From Impatiens glandulifera (taxonomy: Eukaryota > Streptophyta > Magnoliopsida > Ericales > Balsaminaceae), in NCBI RefSeq assembly GCF_907164915.1, contig NC_061863.1, positions 65,200,864-65,264,863 on the forward strand: a stretch of DNA of 64,000 nt. The letters are read 5' to 3'. Shown here one piece after another: positions 49,972 through 62,165 of the stretch (positions are counted from its first letter, which is position 1; each line of letters starts with the position of its first letter). A program made the position numbers and the translations under genes. Under the pieces are notes generated by a model. It worked only from the letters and a program-made list of their open reading frames with translations, was not told the origin of the DNA and made no database searches.

Positions 49972-52900
49972 TGTCATTATTAATTATAAAACAACTCAAA
50001 TATTTATATATATAAAAAAAAAACCATTCACAAATGTAATCACCACAAAAATAACTCAAAATCATGTCGATCATTAATTGTCACAAAAAGGTTCAAAATA
50101 TTGTGAGCTGGGAGACTCGAGTTCGGCTTCAATATTCATTATTCGTCTAGATTTCTTTTGATAGCTAAGAAGTTTGTACGTTTTCATATGTGCACGAATT
50201 TAGTTGTCTTATTTGTCTTGACCTTATTAATATCTATGAATTGAATATAAAAATTAGAGTTAATGAGTGCTTAAAAAAATGTTTGTATACTTGGAAAATT
50301 TATGGAATAAAACATGTAAATAAATTTGAGTTTTGTCTATTTTGAGAATTCGAGAAATAATTGTTAATAAAATTAAGATTTTTTTTTTGTGATGGACTTA
50401 AGCTTCATCTCAGCTCTAAAGTAAATTCGCCTAATTTAATTGTGTTTCACTTTACCAGCAATGACTTCTGCCTTGTCATTTAGATTATATTTCAGACAAA
50501 GATATTCATGGTAACAAAGATCACAAATATCGCCAATTATTTATGATACAAATTTCATACATTTCTATTTGAGAACAATTTGACACTTCTTCCTCGTTAA
50601 CTGATTTCTGCCCTATGTATTGATTCTATTTAATGTTCTGAACTTCTAATTGCTCTCACCAGATTTTAATGTTTTCAAAATTTATAAAACAGTTTTCATA
50701 TATGCACAAAGAATTGTTATGATATCTGCAATTAATTGTAATAGAAACTTAATATTTAAACATTTGGTCATTCATTTACACAATTTGTTCTAAGAAGATA
50801 AAGTAATTAAATCTAGTCCATTTGACATAAGATATATTTATAGAGATGCTAAAATTTAAAATTTGATCATAATTATATTTTAGATGTAAAATATATAGTT
50901 TCATTTGAAAAAAAATAAAAATAGGAAAGTCATGTTATGTTCTTCACTTACCAAACAGGATTAAAAATATTAAAATGTATTTAGCCAAATATTAAAACAG
51001 TTTCTAAAAATAATACAAATTAATGATGTTTATAAATATAAGCAATATTACAGTGTTATAAGCACTAGTAAAAATAACATTTTTGTTGCATAAATTAAGA
51101 CTACTTAGAAGTTAACATATAAATACCACTATTTTATCGTAGGACAAAAAAATCTTATTTTGTACATAGGAGGTTTATATTATCCATACATCATTCGTAC
51201 ACATTTAATTTAAAGCGTTCTAAATAAAAATTAAATTTATGATATTAAATATCTTAAAAATATTTTAATACTTAAACTACCTTAATAATAATAATGAAAT
51301 TATGAGAAGGCAAATGTTATTACCAACACAATATGAAAAAAGAGTCGCAAATTAATTAATACCACTCATTCACACTATTTTGTTGTTAATACAATATTTT
51401 ATTTAAAAAGTAAATAAAATTTATTTAATGCTTGGTGGATAAACTTAAAGAAACAGGCTCAACGTATAATCTAATTCACTCTATGATGCCTAAATAATGT
51501 TTTAGTGAATGTCTAACTATTATATAGATATCGAACTTGAACAGTATATAAGAGATTCAAAATTTAATTTGAGTTATATGGGACTCCAACTATCAAAATT
51601 TTGGTCATGTAACGTTATTACTTAACAAGCTTTGGTTGTGTCTCTTATTTGACGTGATTTTTTTTTTCAAATTAGTCATTTGGAATATTTTATAAAATTT
51701 GAAAAAAAAAATTAAAATCTCCCCTCTCTTTTTCTCACGACTTTAAAGCTTTCACTCTTGGTTTCTTTTTCTTTTTTTCAAATCCTCAATTGAATAATTT
51801 TGATGATACAAATAGGTTTATTTGGTTTATTTTGGCTAAAGTGAAAGAAAATTTGTATGAAATATGGATAAGTTTATTTTGGTAGAATGAATTTTGAGAC
51901 ATTTAAGTCCTTACTGTTGTTAAAAATTACGTAGCGTGGCACTGGGTAATAGAGTTTAATAATTTAAAATTTAGAAAAATTGAGAAGGTAAAATGATATT
52001 TTAAATAGAGAAATGAAATGATTGTAAAAATTGAAGTGACGAAGAAAAGGAAGAGAGAAAAAATTAACTTTAATCAAAAAAACATTTAAGACACTCCCTA
52101 ATTAAAAGTACTGTAGCACTAAACTCTATTGTTCTAATATAATTTGCTAGATATAGGAAGTCAGAGAGTGTGTGTTGCATTAATTAAATTTGGTAATCAG
52201 GAATCCTGGTAATAAAATAAATTACTATTGCTCTTTATATATATATGTTGTAGGTACTAGTGTTGAATATGTTGACAATCGTACTTAGTTGAGTTATTCA
52301 AATATAAGATTTGGAGAAGATGAGAAGAAAAGAGAAAGGAAAACTTGTGTAGTGTAGGAGGAGGAGGGAGGGAATTTTTAATTTTTTCACTCTTTTATAA
52401 AAAAAAAAAATATTAAGTAGCATATAATTTAAGAAAAATATATTGCAACATATCAAACTTCTCGAATTTGATAATTAAGCTTTATATGGCTTAAATCAAA
52501 ACTTGAGTCCAATATGATAAAAACCTTCAAAATTTGAGATAAAATGTAATTGACTCATTAAATAATTACCATGTCATATTTAAATATACTTTATCAAAAG
52601 GTTTGATCAATTATTGTAAATAAGTTATTTGTAATGTTTCTCTTGAGAATATTTATTTAAACGGAATATTATTCCGAAATATATATTTTAATTCTAAACA
52701 AAAAATAATATAAAAATTCAATAAATATTTTCAAATGAGCCCCTCCTCAGCTTAACATGTGGAATTAAGAGTGTCATTGTAAATTTGTAATGTAGGTTGA
52801 AGATGCAAAATATTGATGTCTAGCAATTTATTAATTCATGATGTTTCATAAACTGAATAATATTATATATATATATATATAATATTTTATTTTAACTATT

Positions 52901-53055
52901 TTATTAAGTATTATTATTTTAATTAAATAATTAATAGATTTAAAAATGAATTGATTTAATTAATGACTTTGGAGATTGAGAAAAATATTAATATTTTAAA
53001 TGAGTGCAGAAATGTCGTATAATTGAAAAATAAAATAAAAAGTAGGTAGATGTGA
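49968..53055. other. intergenic spacer, no recognised gene
   Basis: Base complexity is closer to normal at 50030-50730 and 51600-52380 than in neighbouring DNA, but no frame of useful length or known domain appears on either strand. A tRNA-B-box-like CGAGTTCGGCTTC occurs at about 50118. ATAGAGTTTA occurs in both orientations at about 51950 and 52120, possibly ends of a small inverted-repeat element. Confidence 0.5.
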
Positions 53056-53059
53056 AAAG

Positions 53060-54510
53060 GATTGTGACATACTGAATTAATTGGTGTCTGACATACTGAT
53101 CGCTTGATAATTAATGAGAAAATCCAAATCATGCATTGGGATGTGAGTGTGTGTGGGTGTGTCGTAATTCATTGTTATCTAATTAAGTTCAAATTATTTT
53201 TCTTATAACTTATTTTTAAATTTATTAATTAATTTATTTTATAAATATAATATATATATATATATATATAATTAAAATTAATAATACTTAATTACATAAT
53301 AAAAAAAATAAATTTAAATACTATATATTAAAATAACACACATATTTTAATTTACTTACTTTTATAAATATAATATATATAATTAAAACTAAAGATACTA
53401 AATTAAATAATTCAAATAAATATTATAAATTAAAATTAAATATTATACACTAAAATAAATTACATTTAAAATAAAATAAAATCTATTAATTAAAAATAAA
53501 AGACTTTATTTAAAAATAATATATATAATAAATAGAAAATAAATATATAAAAAATAAAACAAAATATATTGTATAGAAAATAAAAAAAAAATTGTAAAAT
53601 TTTTTATTTTTAAAAAATTATAATCCATATAATTTTCTATTTTCACATACTATGCCAAGTTATTTAATATTATATATTGAATAATGCCACAAATTTATAA
53701 ATACGAGTGTAACACAATTTTTAATTAAATTATTGAACGTTTTAACACATAAATAATTGAAAAATATATGATATTTTCATTATTTATGAGGTAAGTAAGA
53801 AGAAGAAAAATATATAAAAATAGTCAAAGTTTACCAATTGAAACTGAATTGACCATTCTCAAAAGTGAAAGTTTGTGGATGATACATACATAAAATGAAA
53901 TACAAGGCTTAATTTGTGTATTGAGCGTCATTTTATTTTATATAATATTTATTATATATTTTATTTTCTATTATTTTTATTATAGTGTATACTATTTTAT
54001 TTTAATTTATAATATTTATTTTTAATTTAATTATTTAGTTTTAATTATATATATGATGGGTAGACAGAAATTCAACGTGAAAGAATCAATGTATAATGAA
54101 TAGTGAGACTGACCATTACTTCACTTTAATGCTGTCCCAAGTCCCAATTCCCAATCTCAATATCCACATCCCTTACAATATGGATCTTATGTCTAGTTGA
54201 TTGGACTTAAAATATGATTGAGTAATAAAATATTACATTGATTTTAATTTATAACAACATATCTTAACGTTTAGTAAATAACTTAAAAATGACAAATTAA
54301 AGTGGCTAATCGTATAAACACATTCAAGTTATCAATTCTAATAAATTTAAATACTTCAAACATATCTAACCGTATATTCGAATATTATACTTAAATAATC
54401 TGAAAAGGATGAATAATTGAGTGAATTTTTTTCTTGCACGAGACACTGAGTCTTTTTTATTTATAATTACTAAACAATCCAGTAATATCCTTTTGATCCG
54501 ATAAATTCAT
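53060..54510. repeat. duplicated block, left copy (flanks BAHD gene D)
   Basis: Shares AATTAATGAGAA (53112), TTGATTGGACTTAAAATA (54197) and GATGAATAATTGAG (54409) with 58890-59310 in the same order and orientation. This copy is about 950 bp longer between the first two anchors. The extra DNA (about 53180-54070) has inverted-repeat arms (TATATATAATTAAAACTAAA near 53375 and its complement near 54030), which suggests a later insertion. Confidence 0.65.
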
Positions 54511-56168
54511 AAAATAACATTATTTTATTTAATATTAAGATTATTATTTTAGTAATTTTATTCAAAGTAAATTACCTATATATATATTTTTTATTTTATT
54601 TTTTGATTTTTTAATAAAGAGTTATAATTTTTTATGTTAAATGTGACAAATTAACATAACTCACTTGACTAATAAAGAAATTCAATGTTTCTTACTTGTG
54701 TATATAATAATTAATAGAGGTGATTAATGATAATAATGATGATCACAATTTATTTTCTATTATATATATGATACTACAATTATATAATTTTATGATTAAT
54801 ACATAGATCCATTATAAACTATTTACTAATTTTAAAATTCACAACCTTTAAAATAGTAAAAATAAAAAATATCATTGTGAGAGAGAAGATAAAAGATTTA
54901 GAGCTTTCGGGTTTGGAATAAACCCTTAATTATTTAAAATTGTTGTTTTAAAAAAAAAAATTGATGAGAATCGGATGATACTGACTTTTTATAAATTCTG
55001 TTTTTTAAAAACTCAATTGAACAAGCTTTTAGTGAATATTTAGTTATTAATTTTAAATTTACATGATATATTATATGTAACAAAATTTAAAGGATGTTAA
55101 GTTTTCTTTTGAAAATTAATTTACTTTGAAATAATAATGTATTCTTTAATGAAAATTTTAAGTGATTCATATTTTAATAGCTAATTTCAAAATTTATATT
55201 ATTCATTAATTTTATTGTTAATATTATAGTATTACCCTATGTTTTTATAAACTATTGTAATTAGTAAATATATAAATAACATAAAAAAAATTGAAGATTA
55301 ACTTAGCTGAATTCTTGTTTTCCTAAGCTAATGATCATTTGAGAAAATACTAAAAACAAAAAATATTTTAAAATTTAAATGAAATAAATTTTGAATAAAG
55401 AGAGAATTAGTTGAAATGGAATTTGATATAAATTCCAAAATCCAAATCAAACAAAACCCTGAAATCTGGTTTTCTTGATTTTTTTCTGATTTTATATATA
55501 GTGTAGAGGGCGTAGCGAAGTTGAGATTTTTTAAATAATAATAACATAACCAAATATTATTTGAACTATAATTTTCCTCGTTCATTGATCAAAATATTAA
55601 AATATTTTTATATAAAAATAAATTTATTTTATTATTAAATATTAATACCTTTTAAATCATTTAAAAAAATATCACTTTTTTAAAATTATCATATTAATAA
55701 TTATTTTTTAAATAACTTTAAATACCTCATCAAAATGTTTTAATATTAATTATATTAAAAATATTTTAATCAATTATTTTTTTTAAAAAAATCTTAAACT
55801 TTTTTTAATTTTTTTTAATAAATATTGAATTGCTTATTAAGGCAAATGTTATGAATATCACTATCAAACATTGTCTTCCTCTAATTAAAATCAAATTCTT
55901 GGATTGACATATGAACTTAATAGGATCATGTAATTCGATCAAACTAATGAAGTTGAATGACAATCTAAATCATGTAAAAACCATCATGAATTAGGCAATC
56001 ATGTTAATTTCTAAAAGCGAAATTAATTAATAGAGTTGACACATGATTAACACCAAAATAGTTTAAGGGTAATAGTCGACTAAAGAAACCAACCAAAAGG
56101 TTAAGAAACCAAAAGGCAACGATTTGACTTGGAAAAGTTTTGAGTTTAAGCGAATAGTTGACACATAA
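54511..56168. other. AT-rich spacer downstream of BAHD gene D
   Basis: No gene recognised; the minus-strand frame at 55328-55585 has no known domain. The segment nearest 56168 should be the gene D 3' UTR. Confidence 0.5.
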
Positions 56169-57527
56169 TTAATTTGTTTTGTTGTTAGAAAAAGTAGAAT
56201 AATAAACAAAGTCTTGATCGGCTTCAAGCTTGTGCATATCTTCTTCCTCCAGGTTAATCCAAGCTTCAACTCCATCACCCGACTCCGTTGGAAAATAACC
56301 GACCACATTCTTGAAAGGCACATGAACCGAACTTGCCCAAACCGGTCTACCCCACCCAAAGTCAGCATCGTAGATCGGGAACCGGTTCAAGCTGCTAAAC
56401 CCGAACGGAACCACTTCACCTCCGATCAGCTCTCCGATTTCCTTAACTACCAAATCCATGTCACCTCTCTGCAGCCTTTTCACATAATCCCCGTCAATCT
56501 TCTTTATTCCATTCCTCATACTGCTCACCAACCTGTACACAATCTCCTCCGGTTCAACGTCTATCTCCGGAAATGCAAGTGAGAACCGGCTTATATTGCC
56601 GAACAGATTATCGGGCATCGGCGGATCGGCCCGTACCCTCAGATTCACTCCCTGGGTCACAACGTATTTAGTTCCTTCACGGGTGGGGGGGTTCTCCTGG
56701 AATTTTAAGAACAGGATCCACATGAAGGCGGAAATCGATTCAATTAAGCTTGGCCGGAGCTCCGGTTTAGTGTACTTATCTCGGAGATGAGACAAGGCTG
56801 AACCAGTAAAGGTGACGACTTTTGTCACAATTTTCAGGGCTGTTCTTTCGGCCGGAGCCTCAATACCGGGTTGATTAGGATCATCGCAATCGCCCTTGCT
56901 TATCGCGAGCAGTTTAGACATGTCCTGAGGCGGGAAGATCGATGCAGCATCGAAATTGGGTGGCGCCGGCGTTACGCCACCACCGCGACTGCTGTTGGCC
57001 CAGGAATTAACGAAAGTGATAATGGAAAGGGCGTCGGCTATTTTGTGTGAGCAGCAGATTCCAAGGGCCAAGCCGCCGCACTGGAAAACGTTGGCCTGGA
57101 TTGCTAAGATTCGGTCGTCGTCGACGATTCCCATGTCCGGGAACGGGAGCAGGAGATTCAACTGATCGGCGATTTTGTTGTCGATGAAATCTGAGAGGCG
57201 AATGTCGACTGTGGATTCGGAGAAGTGGACGCCGGCGTCGTTGCAGTCGATGAATAGAGGGTCGGTGGCGCGTCCAGCAAGGGGGTAGTATATGGGGAGT
57301 ATATCGGAGAGGGATTTCTTGAGAGAGTCGATATTTTGCCGGACGGAAGCGGCGGTGGCGGTGGTGTTGGCCGTAGGTGGTGGCCTGTAAAAGTAAATGA
57401 AGGGCATGTAGAATTGAGGAGTGAGTTGATCGAGGAAGGAACGGTTGAGGCGGCGAAGATGGGTGGGTGTCGGCACTGCAGGTATAATAACATCAGTTGA
57501 GGTCACCACCACTTTCATGGCTGCCAT
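56169..57527 (-). CDS. BAHD acyltransferase D (vinorine synthase-like)
   Basis: A single exon encodes 452 residues, a normal family length. Catalytic HKIAD is at 161-165 and DFGWG at 389-393. The N-terminus (IIPAVPTPTHLRRLNRSFLD) and the stretch ANVFQCGGLALGICCSHK match the vinorine-synthase clade, and it is closer to gene C than to A/B. It likely uses acetyl-CoA or a related donor on a metabolite alcohol in the cytosol; acceptor unknown. The start MAAMKVVV could also be its second ATG, four codons in. In place of the usual TFIWTR it has AFMWIL, and NISRFS where C has NLSWFA. A TATA box lies 121-131 bases upstream. Confidence 0.94.
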   Translation of the reverse strand: MAAMKVVVTSTDVIIPAVPTPTHLRRLNRSFLDQLTPQFYMPFIYFYRPPPTANTTATAASVRQNIDSLKKSLSDILPIYYPLAGRATDPLFIDCNDAGVHFSESTVDIRLSDFIDNKIADQLNLLLPFPDMGIVDDDRILAIQANVFQCGGLALGICCSHKIADALSIITFVNSWANSSRGGGVTPAPPNFDAASIFPPQDMSKLLAISKGDCDDPNQPGIEAPAERTALKIVTKVVTFTGSALSHLRDKYTKPELRPSLIESISAFMWILFLKFQENPPTREGTKYVVTQGVNLRVRADPPMPDNLFGNISRFSLAFPEIDVEPEEIVYRLVSSMRNGIKKIDGDYVKRLQRGDMDLVVKEIGELIGGEVVPFGFSSLNRFPIYDADFGWGRPVWASSVHVPFKNVVGYFPTESGDGVEAWINLEEEDMHKLEADQDFVYYSTFSNNKTN

Positions 57528-57612
57528 TTCTCAAAACAATAATAAAAATGAAGAAGATAACTTTGAGTAGCCGATCGAGAAGAAGAGGAGATCAGTTTAA
57601 GTTAAACAAATG

Positions 57613-57618
57613 CACGTG
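57613..57618 (-). promoter_or_regulatory. G-box near the gene D transcription start
   Basis: CACGTG lies about 90 bases upstream of the start codon, just downstream of the TATA box, so it may sit at or slightly after the transcription start. Its role is inferred. Confidence 0.3.
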
Positions 57619-57647
57619 GAAATAAGAACAGGTATACATGCATCTTC

Positions 57648-57658
57648 TTATATATATA
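57648..57658 (-). promoter_or_regulatory. TATA box of BAHD gene D
   Basis: The minus strand reads TATATATATAAG, giving an expected start near 57620 and a leader of about 95 bases. Confidence 0.6.
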
Positions 57659-57659
57659 C

Positions 57660-57728
57660 ATAAACAAGTGGAAATCATAAAACTATATTTTACTCCTTCA
57701 ACTTTTTATTATTCACATTTGTCAAATA

Positions 57729-57763
<35 letters not shown>

Positions 57764-58530
57764 AATATTAAAAATTACAATAACCCTTCCATTAAAAACA
57801 TTTTAAGTAAAAATTATTCATATTGTTGTTAAAAAAATATTGTTATATAAAGTTAATAAATAAAATGTTTTATTGCGAATAAAGTCAAATAAAGTCAGTT
57901 ACAAGAGACTATGTTAATATTTTTTTAATTATTATTATAAATATATTTATTTTATCTGTATGTGATGTTATTTTTATATAATATATTATATCTTTAAAAA
58001 AAGAACTTAGTTTCATCCCAAAATAAATTTTATCTAAAAAGAATTTGTTTTTAATAATAATAATAATAATAATAAATTGACATATATAGAGGCATAAGTA
58101 GTGGACACGAAAATGGATCCTAATGTACGTACGTAAGCTTTGTTATAAATAATAATAATAATAATAATAATAAAAATAAAAGGTGTCATGCATAACTCGG
58201 TTACCAAATAAAAAAATGCTATAAAATTTGACTAAGTCTAGTACAAACAAAAGCAAATAATATATTTTACATAGAATGAGGTAGAAAGAAATAAGTTTAA
58301 GTTTTATTTTTATTTTTGTCTATGCAACATAATATATTATTTAAAATCAATTATACATAATATAAAGAATAAGTATATTAGGATAATAGTAATTAATAAT
58401 TTAAAATCAATTACTCAACAATAATATTTAATATTGATACACATTTAAACATCAATTTTATATATATTACATAAAAATTAAAAGTATAAGAATTATTAAT
58501 CAATATAGAACTTATCTAATTCAATAAAAA
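57660..58530. other. upstream spacer of BAHD gene D
   Basis: Contains a pure (AT) tract at about 57730-57761 and two (AAT) microsatellites (about 58055-58077 and 58147-58172). No gene recognised. Confidence 0.55.
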
Positions 58531-58715
58531 AAAAAAGTAATGATATATACAACACCCTTATACAGTACATTCGCATAACACCTATCTCACTTGGAAAAAA
58601 AAATATTTTTTTCTCTCTTGTATTTTTTTAAAATATTTTTTTTTTCTTTTCAAATAAGATAGGTGTTATGGGAAAGTACTGTATAAATATAAGAGTGCTG
58701 TATATATCATTACTC
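58531..58715. mobile_element. small Mutator-type MITE
   Basis: Inverted ends read AGTAATGATATATACA on the left and, in complement, GAGTAATGATATATACAG on the right, continuing with CACTCTTATA and TACAGTAC. Inner arms (GCATAACACCTATCTCA against its complement ATAGGTGTTATG) also pair. Flanking 9-mers are CAATAAAAA and TAATAAAAA, an 8-of-9 match to a Mutator-type duplication. The GAGTAATGATA end is shared with the large MULE at 21309. Confidence 0.7.
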
Positions 58716-58889
58716 TAATAAAAACTAACTTTCATTCTTTTTATCATTTAATATTTAATTTGACATTGACTTTATAAAGGTAATTTACTTTCTCTTGAAT
58801 TAAAGAAGATTTCAAATTAATTAATTACCCATCCAATATTTTGAAAATAAATCGAATATTGAGATATTCCAAAGCAAAATCTCAAAAAC

Positions 58890-59310
58890 ATTAGTGTGAT
58901 TCCAAAGTGGACAGTAATTGGTGTGTCACATATCAATTAAATAATTAATGAGAATCTATAAAAAAAAAAAAAAAAAAACATTAATAGGACTTTAAATTAT
59001 TTCACTCTAATATATGCTAATCTATGACACAAATCTCTATCCCATCCCACACAATATGGATCTCTTGCATTGAGTTTGTTTGATTGGACTTAAAATACCA
59101 TTAAGTCAGATAAAAAATATTATAAAATGTATTTTACCGTTTAGCAAATATACTTAAATAATATGAAAGTGAGATCTATTTTTTGGACGTAAAAGATGAA
59201 TAATTGAGATCCTTTTTGAATTTCAAATGAAAATTTGTGGAATACAGAACCTTTCTTGACTTATAATTTATAAACAATTCACTAATATCCAACATTTTTA
59301 ATGTCATTTA
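58890..59310. repeat. duplicated block, right copy (flanks BAHD gene D)
   Basis: Direct copy of the anchors at 53112, 54197 and 54409 (here 58948, 59080 and 59207). It retains the compact form without the inserted DNA. It lies about 1.4 kb upstream of gene D. Confidence 0.65.
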
Positions 59311-59564
59311 TTTATAATTATATAAATAATAATATAATCCAAATATCTTTGCTCACGGGTGTCTATTAAGACCTAAAGTTTAAAAAAATAAAAGAGTTCT
59401 AATAATTACATAACAAAAAAATAGTTATGAAATATTTAAATTAGTAGATAACCCTATTAAATATTTATTTTTTTTGATAAAAAATATATATTAAAAATAT
59501 GAAATTAAAATACGAACAGAAATTATTTTGATGGTAAATTTTTCAATTTTTGTATTAGAAATAC

Positions 59565-60258
59565 CAAGGTTGCAATAATCGGTAATCGGTAATCGGACAT
59601 TAATCGACACATACGGATTAATGATTAATTGAATTAATCGAGATTAATCGAATTAACCGTTTTTAGCATAAACACATTATTTTTGAAGAATAATACTAAA
59701 TTCATACATAAAAAGTTAAAAACACACCCAAATTCATACAGAGTCGCATTGAATACTAAAATTATCATCCAAAAGTATATAAAGTTATAAACTAAAGTCT
59801 AAAAGTCTAAATACATCCACAAACACATCAATCTTCATCCCATATACACTCATCATCATTATTTTCATCAATGTCTTCTTGTTCAGATACAAAATCTTCA
59901 TCTTCTTCGCAAGGTTTTCTCAATTGGACATCATTGTCATCTACATATCTTGCGCTCCTTCTAGGTTGAAGTATTTACCAGTGAGAACACGATTTGGAAT
60001 GGACGATCAACAATGGCGACGCCGATTTCAGACTCCCTGGACGAAATGACCAACGACTCAAATAAGAGAGAGAGGGTAATAGGAAGAGAAATGAGAAAAT
60101 GAAATTGGAAGAAAATTATTTATATTCTTTATAATATAATTTTTACATGTTAATAAAAAATTAGATCGAGTTTGACCCGAGTTAACCGGGTTCAACCCGA
60201 GTTGACTGATTTTTTGTTATCGATTCCGATTTCCGATTAATCTCGTTTTTCAACCTTG
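59565..60258 (-). mobile_element. non-autonomous hAT element, 694 bp
   Basis: Ends are CAAGGTTG and CAACCTTG; flanking both is the perfect 8-bp duplication AGAAATAC (59557-59564 and 60259-60266), the hAT signature. Subterminal ATCGG/CCGAT words repeat in inverted order (AATCGGTAATCGGTAATCGG on the left, TTCCGATTTCCGATTAATC on the right). Inside is a remnant of the transposase C-terminus, so it is an internally deleted copy. Confidence 0.9.
59828..59975 (-). pseudogene. hAT transposase acidic C-terminal fragment
   Basis: The minus frame reads VQLRKPCEEDEDFVSEQEDI then DENNDDECIWDED before TGA. The acidic tail after an RK-rich segment is typical of plant hAT transposase ends. The catalytic domain, BED finger and dimerisation region are gone. 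Confidence 0.6.
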
Positions 60259-60469
60259 AGAAATACTAATAAAAATATTCAAATTGAGAATAAAAATGAT
60301 CAAATAATTAAAAAAATTAATTAAAAAAACTGTTTTTTTTTCTTATGATTATCCAATAATAAATTCACACCTTTATTTTCTATTGTTTAACTATTTTACA
60401 ACAAATAATATAAACACTTTTTTTTATTAGAGTTTTCATTTTTCAATGCATATATATCATGAAGTTAGA

Positions 60470-61195
60470 TTTTTAATATATTACTATTATTATAATTACT
60501 ATTATTATAATTACTATTATTATTATTATTGTTAATTTTTTACTATTATAATTATTAATATTATTTATATTATTACTATTATTATTATTAGTATTATCAT
60601 TATTATTAATATCATTAATATTATTACTAATTTATTATTATTATAATATTATTACTATTAATTTATTATTAATAATTTATTATTATTAATTTATTATTAC
60701 TATTATTAATTATATAATAAAATTATTAATATTATTTATGATTATTAATGTACTAAAATTATTATTAATATTATTAATTTATTACTATTAAGATAATATA
60801 TTATTATTATTAATTTATTACTATTATAATAATTATTATTATTATTATGAATTATTAATGTTATTAGTATTATTATTAAATTATTTTTAATTTATTATTA
60901 TTAATAATAATTTATAATTATTATTATTAATAATTTATTATTACTATTATTAATTTAATAATACTATTATTAATATTATTTATTAATATTAATTTATTAA
61001 TATTAATTTATTACTATTATTATTAATATTATAAATTTATTACTATTATTATTATTAATTTTTACCACTATTATAATTCATATTATTAATTTAATACTAT
61101 TATTATTAATATTATTTATTATTATTAATTTATTACTATTATAATTATTATTAATATTTTTATTAATTTACTAGTATTATTATTAATAACATGTC
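60470..61195. repeat. degenerate ATT-rich repeat
   Basis: About 0.7 kb of ATT/TTA triplets with substitutions on the plus strand, same type as at 17-19.9 kb. It ends abruptly at the copia fragment. Confidence 0.85.
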
Positions 61196-61199
61196 TGTA

Positions 61200-61684
61200 T
61201 TTTAGAGGATCGAAAATCCAAGATGCTAACTATCTTCTATTTTATCTATTGATTAGCAAAGAATTCTTAAGAATAAAGAATTTGAAGACCGTCCTTAATT
61301 CAGAATTTGATAGGAAGGACTTAGGTAGTGCTGAAAAAACTATGAGCATAAAGTTTATAAGAGACCGAGTGAAAGGCTTAATGACTCTCAGTCAGAAGAG
61401 TTATCTTGAAAAAAATAATAGACAAGTTTGGGATCAGATGAGCCAAACCAGCTAAAATGCCTATTACAAATCAGTTTCTTTTAACAGCTACAAGTTCTTC
61501 AAAAACTAGTTCAGATCAAGCATATATGAAAAAAGTTCCTTATTCTAGTGTTGTTGGATCAATCATGTACTCCATGTTTGCACCAGACCAGATTTAGCTT
61601 ATGAGATCAGCACCTTAAACAAGTTTATGGTAAATCCAAGTAGGGATCATTGGTTGGCTATTAAATGGCTATTAAGATATATTA
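61200..61684 (+). pseudogene. Ty1/copia reverse transcriptase fragment
   Basis: Plus-strand frames carry the order LNSEFDRKDLGSAEK, IRDRVKGLMTLSQKSYLEK, YSSVVGSIMY-like, CTRPDLAYEIS, LNKFMVNPSREHW and AIKWLLRYI, which belongs to the RVT_2 domain of copia elements. Stops and frameshifts divide it. The match ends exactly where the CACTA-type terminus begins at 61685. Confidence 0.85.
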
Positions 61685-62157
61685 CACTGGTAAAAAAAGG
61701 ACCTATACCGACGGTTTTTCCCGAAGGTTTTGTAAACCTCTCATAAATACTCCCGAGAGGAACAAATCTTTCGCTATTAAAAATAGATTCTGAGAGGGGT
61801 GTAAGACCTTTGGGTTTCTTCATTAAGTTTTACAAAGAACTTTCGGTTTTTAATTACCTTCCCAAAAAACCCAAAAAAATTCTAAGTGTTGGATGTGGGT
61901 TATTTGCGAAGTTTTTGGGAAAAACCTTCGGTTTTAAAAATCCCTTGGTTTTTTAATTGCGAAGGTTATTCAAAGACCTTTCGGGTTTGCCTTTTTTGAA
62001 AATTTCATTTCCGAAAGTTTTACAAATAACCTTCGGTTATGCTCAATAAAAAAATTCTAATTTTTGAAATTGGTTTTTCCGAAGGTTTTTTAATAAACCC
62101 TCGGTTTTGACTAATATCAAAACCGAAAGTTTTATGAAAACCTTCGGCCTCAACCTC

Positions 62158-62165
62158 TATAAATA
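62158..62165 (+). promoter_or_regulatory. TATA box of the CACTA mini-gene
   Basis: TATAAATA follows the subterminal repeats directly and precedes a pyrimidine-rich leader (TTCTCTTTTTCATTCC) with a GCC repeat at 62220-62234. The expected transcription start is near 62190. Confidence 0.65.

Noticed and set aside
51950..52130. Possible small inverted-repeat element with ATAGAGTTTA ends
   Set aside because: Only about ten bases match in inverted orientation and no target duplication is visible.
55328..55585. 85-codon minus-strand frame
   Set aside because: No known domain, strong A/T codon bias equal to the surroundings, no promoter or splice context.
56214..57493. Long frames on the opposite strand and in other frames of the BAHD genes (also at 14661, 28352, 28484, 40184, 40229)
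   Set aside because: They follow from the GC-richer coding sequence of the BAHD genes; they have no domain and no matching splice or start context.
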